15,019 bases of DNA from JAPUIN01 sp041580375 (GTDB taxonomy: Bacteria > Acidobacteriota > Polarisedimenticolia > Gp22-AA2), in contig JBFGDZ010000082.1 in NCBI GenBank assembly GCA_041580375.1, positions 1-15,019 of the forward strand, read 5' to 3'. This document shows, one piece after another, positions 12,778 through 15,019 of this stretch; positions within the stretch are counted from its first letter, which is position 1, and each line of letters opens with the position of its first letter. The notes beneath the pieces were generated by a model. The model had not been told where the DNA came from, did no database searches, and was given only the letters and a program-made list of their open reading frames with translations. Both the position numbers and the translations under genes were made by a program.

Positions 12778-14886
12778 ATGAAGGCGTACGACATCGCGGA
12801 CATCCGGAACCTCGGCGTCATCGGCCACGGATCATCCGGCAAGACCACCCTCGTCTCCGCGTTCCTCTTCTGCTCCGGCACCGTGAACCGCCTGGGCCGG
12901 GTCGATCAGGGTACGGCCGTCACCGACTTCGACGAGGAGGAGATCGCCCGGCAGGTGTCGATCCGCTCGTCCCTCTGCCATCTGGAGTGGGACAGGAAGA
13001 CCAAGATCAACATCATCGACACGCCCGGATACGGGGCCTTCATCGCCGATGCCAAGTCCGCGCTTCGCGTTCTGGACGCGGCGATCGTCGTCGTGGACGG
13101 GGTCTCGGGCGTCGAGGTGCAGACGGAGGAGTCCTGGCGCTTCGCCGACGAGTTCGATCTGCCCCGCCTGATCGTCGTCAACAAGCTGGATCGCGACAAC
13201 GCCTCGCTCGCCAGAGCCATGGAGTCGATCAACGCCTCGTTCGGCCGGAAGGCGATGCCCCTCCAGATCCCGATCGGCTCCGAGAAGTCCTTCTCCGGCG
13301 TCGTCGATTTGATCTCAGGGCGCGCGATCAACTATGCGATGGACGAGAGCGGCAACCACGAATCGGGAGATCCCGGCGCCGATCTGACGGAGCGCATCAA
13401 GACTTCCCGCGAGAAGCTCATCGAGATGGTCGCCGAGGTGGACGATACGCTCATGGAGAAGTTCTTCGAGAGCGGAGAGCTCCCCCAGGAGGACCTGCTC
13501 GCGGGCCTGAAGCGCGGAGTCAGGGAGCGGACGATCTATCCGGTGCTCTGCGCCTCCGCTCTGCACAACATCGGGATCCACCCGATCCTGGATGCCGTCG
13601 TCGCGTATCTCCCCAATCCGGGCGAGCGCGGGCCCTTCAAGGGCGCGAACCCGGCCGACCAGTCGGAGATTCAGCGCAACGGCACGGCGGATGAGCCCTA
13701 TTCGGCCTTCGTGTTCAAGACGATCGCCGATCCTTATTCGGGGAAGATCTCGCTGTTCAGGGTCTATTCCGGCGTCATCGCGTCCGATTCCTCCATCCAC
13801 AACGTCAGCAGGGACGCGGCGGAGCGGTTCGGCTCGATCGTCGCGCTGCAGGGGAAGGACTCGGAGACCATGACCGAGGCGCGCGCCGGCGACATCTGCG
13901 CGGTCGCCAAGCTGAAGGAAACCGCCACGGGCGATACCCTCGCCGACAAGTCCTCGCCGATCATCTATCCGAAAGTCACATTCCCGGAACCGTCGATCTC
14001 GTTCGCCCTCGAGCCCAAATCACGCGGCGACGAGGAGAAGATCTCCTCGGTTCTCAACCGCCTCAACGAGGAGGATCCGACGCTGACGTTCCGGCGCGAT
14101 CCCCAGACGCACGAGCTGATCATCTCCGGCAACAGCGACATGCACGTCGAGGTCGCGATCGCGAAGATGAAGAAGAAGTTCGGAGTCGAGGCCATCCTGC
14201 ACGCCCCCAAGGTCGCGTACCTGGAGACGATCAAGAGGAAGGCCGAGGCTCAGGGCCGGCACAAGAAGCAGACCGGCGGCCACGGCCAGTTCGGCGACTG
14301 CTGGATCCGGCTGGAGCCGCTTCAGCGAGGCGCCGGATTCGAGTTCAAGGACGAGATCTTCGGCGGTGCGATTCCGAAGAACTTCATCCCTTCGGTCGAG
14401 AAGGGCATTCAGGAGACGCGCTCGCAGGGTTATCTCGCGGGATTTCCCGTCGTGGACTTCCGCGTCGTCCTCTACGACGGCTCCTACCACACCGTGGACT
14501 CCTCGGACATCGCCTTCAAGATCGCGGGCTCTCTTGCATTCAAGAAGGCGATGGAAGCGGCCGGGCCGACCCTCCTCGAACCGATCATGACCGTGGACAT
14601 CTCGGCTCCCGAGCAGTTCATGGGCGACATCATGGGTGATCTCAACTCGAGGCGCGGCCGGGTCCAGGGGATGACCACGCAGGGATCGAATCAGGTGATC
14701 AAGGCACTCGTTCCCTTCGCCGAGATGCTCACTTACTCGTCCACGCTGAAATCGATCACGGGCGGGCGCGGCTCCTACCACATGACCATGTCCCACTATG
14801 ACGAGGTGCCCCAGCACCTCCAGGCCAAGATCATCAGCGCGCAGAAGGCGGCGAAGGAAGGAAAGGAGTCGACGCCCGGCGCCTAG
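12778..14886 (+). CDS. EF-G-2-type elongation factor G paralogue
   Basis: This five-domain translational GTPase of 702 residues is related to EF-G but belongs to the divergent EF-G-2/FusA2-like group. The G domain has P-loop GHGSSGKTT (16-24), switch II DTPGY (81-85) and NKLD (135-138). Domain II begins near 307, domain III near 400, domain IV near 476 (QTGGHGQFGDCW, GGAIPKNFIPSVEKGIQE) and domain V near 598 (PIMTVDISAPEQFMGDIMGD), where canonical EF-G has similar segments. Canonical EF-G has GHIDAGKTT and DTPGH; here the switch-II histidine that helps hydrolyse GTP is Y85. The gene stands alone, not in an rpsL-rpsG-fusA-tuf operon, so it is very unlikely to be the housekeeping EF-G. Its role may lie in translocation under special conditions or in ribosome rescue or recycling, but this is not known. 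Confidence 0.95.
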   Translation: MKAYDIADIRNLGVIGHGSSGKTTLVSAFLFCSGTVNRLGRVDQGTAVTDFDEEEIARQVSIRSSLCHLEWDRKTKINIIDTPGYGAFIADAKSALRVLDAAIVVVDGVSGVEVQTEESWRFADEFDLPRLIVVNKLDRDNASLARAMESINASFGRKAMPLQIPIGSEKSFSGVVDLISGRAINYAMDESGNHESGDPGADLTERIKTSREKLIEMVAEVDDTLMEKFFESGELPQEDLLAGLKRGVRERTIYPVLCASALHNIGIHPILDAVVAYLPNPGERGPFKGANPADQSEIQRNGTADEPYSAFVFKTIADPYSGKISLFRVYSGVIASDSSIHNVSRDAAERFGSIVALQGKDSETMTEARAGDICAVAKLKETATGDTLADKSSPIIYPKVTFPEPSISFALEPKSRGDEEKISSVLNRLNEEDPTLTFRRDPQTHELIISGNSDMHVEVAIAKMKKKFGVEAILHAPKVAYLETIKRKAEAQGRHKKQTGGHGQFGDCWIRLEPLQRGAGFEFKDEIFGGAIPKNFIPSVEKGIQETRSQGYLAGFPVVDFRVVLYDGSYHTVDSSDIAFKIAGSLAFKKAMEAAGPTLLEPIMTVDISAPEQFMGDIMGDLNSRRGRVQGMTTQGSNQVIKALVPFAEMLTYSSTLKSITGGRGSYHMTMSHYDEVPQHLQAKIISAQKAAKEGKESTPGA

Positions 14887-15019
14887 GAGCCTGTCCGGGT
14901 ATTGCGTCGGGCCGCGTTCGGAGCGCCGTGGCGCCGGATGCCAGGCGCCGCGACGACGCGATGGGGATCCATCGCGGTGGAGCGGCAACGACGTAGACGG
15001 TGCCAGGCCGCCCGAACCC
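14887..15019. other. Non-coding stretch downstream of the EF-G-like gene
   Basis: No gene is supported in these 133 bp. They hold two GGCGCC hexamers eight bases apart (14929-14934 region and 14944-14949 region) and the perfect hairpin at 14957-14976. The segment starting GAGCCTGTCCGGG right after the stop codon looks like the edge of a dispersed element, but only one copy is visible here. Confidence 0.4.
14957..14976 (+). terminator. Perfect hairpin, possible terminator of the EF-G-like gene
   Basis: CGCGATGG, loop GGAT, CCATCGCG form a perfect 8-bp stem with a tetraloop, about 70 bp after the stop codon. There is no T-tract, so it is not a classic intrinsic terminator. It could be a transcript 3'-end stabiliser, a GC-genome terminator, or part of a repeat. 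Confidence 0.4.

Noticed and set aside
12723..13694. A 323-codon plus-strand frame inside the EF-G-like gene
   Set aside because: It is a frame-shifted shadow, very rich in Arg, Asp and Gly, overlapping a certain gene.
14020..14988. A 322-codon minus-strand frame under the EF-G-like gene
   Set aside because: It is antisense to domains III-V of the GTPase; its translation is Leu/Arg/Asp-rich without motifs.

Overview
This is a GC-rich, densely coding bacterial chromosome segment. Lipobox signal peptides on three proteins and an LpxH-type phosphoesterase suggest a Gram-negative-type envelope. The EF-G-2-type GTPase and the very high GC recall uncultured, Acidobacteriota- or Eisenbacteria-like lineages, but the sequence alone does not fix the phylum. 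I see no tRNA or rRNA gene, CRISPR array, transposase, phage gene or plasmid gene.

Layout from left to right. Positions 1-714 (minus) hold the 5' two thirds of carA, which runs off the left edge. Divergent from it is an exported protein of unknown function (844-1578, plus). A short convergent gap follows, then a two-gene minus-strand operon, acpS followed by a zinc-type cation diffusion facilitator (2906 to 1600). This operon shares a compact divergent promoter with a class IV aminotransferase (about 2941-3837, plus). The aminotransferase overlaps by 49 bp, tail to tail, the last gene of a long minus-strand operon.

The long operon is read from 10646 down to 3789: nfo, queE, queC, queA, tgt, a TPR lipoprotein, a small coiled-coil lipoprotein and an LpxH-like phosphoesterase. 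Five of its seven junctions are 4-bp ATGA or GTGA stop/start overlaps, one is a 14-bp overlap and one is a 7-nt gap. An NTP_transf_5-like nucleotidyltransferase (11884 to 10733) lies upstream on the same strand and may be the first cistron. queE and queC make the 7-deazaguanine precursor. Tgt inserts the base into tRNA and QueA starts its conversion to queuosine. queD and queF are not in the window.

On the plus strand from 12079 are a GTG-started lipoprotein with a Cys-rich CcmH-like C-terminus behind a good sigma-70-type promoter, and an EF-G-2-like translational GTPase (12778-14886). The GTPase has lost the canonical switch-II histidine. The last 133 bp are non-coding and hold a perfect 8-bp hairpin.

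Most of the window is ordinary housekeeping. The parts worth a second look are the Cys-motif lipoprotein, the EF-G paralogue, the overlapping divergent promoter, the possibly leaderless genes, and the two unknown lipoproteins translationally chained to tgt and the LpxH-like enzyme.
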